Positions 6,816 through 8,031 of a DNA stretch of 8,031 nucleotides are shown piece after piece. The stretch comes from Gammaproteobacteria bacterium. Lineage in GTDB: Bacteria; Pseudomonadota; Gammaproteobacteria; Arenicellales; Arenicellaceae. Below the pieces are notes generated by a model that had not been told where the DNA came from, searched no databases, and worked only from the letters and a program-made list of their open reading frames with translations. Every line of letters starts with the position of its first letter. Position 1 is the stretch's first letter. The DNA lies in the NCBI GenBank assembly GCA_030426005.1, contig JAUHZM010000136.1, positions 1-8,031 of the forward strand. Reading direction: 5' to 3'. A program made the translations under genes and the position numbers.

Positions 6816-8031
6816 TTATTTTTCTGGTTTGGTTTGGTATTCGGGTAATTGATACAAGCGCACATAGTCGACCAACATACGCGCTGGTAAGATTGAGTCA
6901 TCGGTCGGGCCACCGGCGCCGCCCCAACCACCACCCATGGCGATGTTCAAGATGACATGGAATGGGTGATCAAATGGCCAACCTTCCCAACCCTCATTGG
7001 GATTCAAATACGTAAAGTACGGTTGGTTGTCATACAGAATGTCGATGCGGGTTGGTGACCATTCAAGACTGTAGACGTAGAACTTTTGGTCAACATTGTC
7101 AGCTTCAATGGTGCCCTGACGCTGTTTGCCGATCACCCAGTAGTAGGCTTTGGTGTGTACCGTACCGTGCACGCGGTTCATGTCGTAACCAACGTGTTCC
7201 ATGATGTCGATCTCACCCGAGTTCGGCCAAGCATCGCATTTATTGTTACCTTGCCATTCGGCAGCGGTTTTGCAATTCGTGGCGTATTTGAATGGATTGG
7301 TCGACAACATCCAGATCGCAGGCCAAGTGCCTTGACCAAACGGCAATTTGGCGCGCACATCTACGCGTCCATACAGTAAGTCGCCTTTTCCTGCGGAGTG
7401 AATACGTCCCGAGGTGTACTCAGCATTATCGTATTTCTCTTTGTGGGCTTCGATAACTAACATACCGTCTTCAACGCGCACGTTTTTTAATCGATCTGTA
7501 TAAGCCTGATCTTCTTGATTGACCTTGCCAGCTGGCCAGATATCGTGCGTCCATTTGCTTGGGTCTGGTGCACCTTCATAGTCGAATTCGTCTTGCCATA
7601 CCAGTTGCCAGTCATCGCGTTTTGCTGGTGTGGTGCGCACCGCCACCGCGTTGATTACAGGTTCGCCATTGATTGCATCTAGCTGAATGTCGAGTTGACC
7701 ATCCGTTACCTTGACTGCTGGAATTGACCAGACCACGGCCATATTGCTGGTGGTGCCTCGGGCCTGGAAGATATCGAAATTTGGAATCACCACCTCACCT
7801 TCAACCAAGACATTGAAAACGCGATCGCCTATCTCGACTTTGTCTGGTTCGGTAAAGTTCAGTGTCACGGTGTATTCGCCATTTTGTAATGGATAGCTCA
7901 GATTCAGCTCTCCGGCACGATAGGTTTGGAAAATGGTCGGGTCCTGCGCACCGCGGATATCGGAGATGGTCCCAGCGACGCCTGATTTTTCAGCATCCGC
8001 TTGGTAGGCGATGCCATCGGCACTGTGGTGT
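6816..8031 (-). CDS. GH16 beta-glucanase (laminarinase type) with N-terminal malectin-like CBM57 domain, 5' end beyond the window
   Basis: The open frame runs without a stop to the window edge, giving 404 visible residues, so the gene is 5'-partial. The GTG at 7868 that could be taken as a start is inside a domain: the 54 residues before it (including AGELNLSYPLQNGEYTVTLN) are the first part of a malectin fold that continues through EIGDRVFNVLVEG to about visible residue 132. Malectin domains (CBM57) bind glucosyl oligosaccharides. The GH16 domain covers about 140-395: WQDEFD, the catalytic GEIDIMEHVG (nucleophile E273, D275, acid/base E278; codons at 7197-7214), WPAIWML, and the final MLVDYVRLYQ strand. 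It lacks the long C-terminal CBM tail of the other GH16 gene and stops soon after the catalytic domain. A signal peptide and possibly more modules should lie outside the window. It converges with the di-haem gene over the shared terminator. Endo-beta-1,3-glucanase activity is inferred from the motif. Confidence 0.92.
   Translation of the reverse strand, partial: HHSADGIAYQADAEKSGVAGTISDIRGAQDPTIFQTYRAGELNLSYPLQNGEYTVTLNFTEPDKVEIGDRVFNVLVEGEVVIPNFDIFQARGTTSNMAVVWSIPAVKVTDGQLDIQLDAINGEPVINAVAVRTTPAKRDDWQLVWQDEFDYEGAPDPSKWTHDIWPAGKVNQEDQAYTDRLKNVRVEDGMLVIEAHKEKYDNAEYTSGRIHSAGKGDLLYGRVDVRAKLPFGQGTWPAIWMLSTNPFKYATNCKTAAEWQGNNKCDAWPNSGEIDIMEHVGYDMNRVHGTVHTKAYYWVIGKQRQGTIEADNVDQKFYVYSLEWSPTRIDILYDNQPYFTYLNPNEGWEGWPFDHPFHVILNIAMGGGWGGAGGPTDDSILPARMLVDYVRLYQLPEYQTKPEK

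Noticed and set aside
7866..7868. GTG at 7868 as the start of the - strand GH16 gene
   Set aside because: The frame stays open to the window edge, and the residues before this GTG belong to the same malectin-like domain. A start here would remove part of the fold and any signal peptide.
1..8031. CRISPR array, insertion sequence, tRNA or rRNA
   Set aside because: No regularly spaced direct repeats, transposase-like frame, terminal inverted repeats or tRNA-like cloverleaf were recognised. The repeats present are explained by protein modules or short leader motifs.

Overview
The window carries three large secreted-protein genes in a layout typical of a polysaccharide-degrading bacterium. Thrombospondin type-3 repeats (DSDGDGVxD...CPNTPxG...DxNGCP) act as calcium-binding linkers between carbohydrate-binding modules. 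Together with the roughly 50% GC, Sec signal peptides and c-type haem motifs, this suggests a marine, Cellvibrio/Saccharophagus-like gammaproteobacterium. The taxonomic placement is inference; no marker gene is present.

Layout: 1-504 is a non-coding leader with several short repeats and inverted repeats. 505-3345 (+) encodes a 946-residue secreted GH16 beta-glucanase (laminarinase type) followed by an unassigned beta-sandwich-like domain, TSP3, CBM6, TSP3, a CBM56-like module and an F5/8C (CBM32-like) module. 3346-3488 is a short spacer with possible RNA hairpins. 3489-6734 (+) encodes a 1081-residue secreted protein with a CBM56-like module, two tandem F5/8C modules, a TSP3 repeat, an unrecognised domain of about 200 residues and a C-terminal di-haem oxidoreductase (DHOR, COG3488-like) with two CxxCH haem sites. 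6775-6808 is a strong intrinsic terminator in the convergent gap. 6816-8031 (-) is the 3' part of a second GH16 enzyme with an N-terminal malectin-like (CBM57) domain; its 5' end lies beyond the window.

The three genes look like part of a beta-1,3-glucan (laminarin-type) utilisation locus. Two GH16 enzymes of different architecture would cut the glucan. The most unusual member is the di-haem protein: it carries the same CBM56 + F5/8C modules as the neighbouring glucanase, so a redox enzyme appears to be targeted to the same polysaccharide. That suggests an oxidative or electron-transfer step coupled to glucan breakdown, which I cannot prove from sequence. No transporter, regulator, LPMO, RNA gene, mobile element or CRISPR array was seen.
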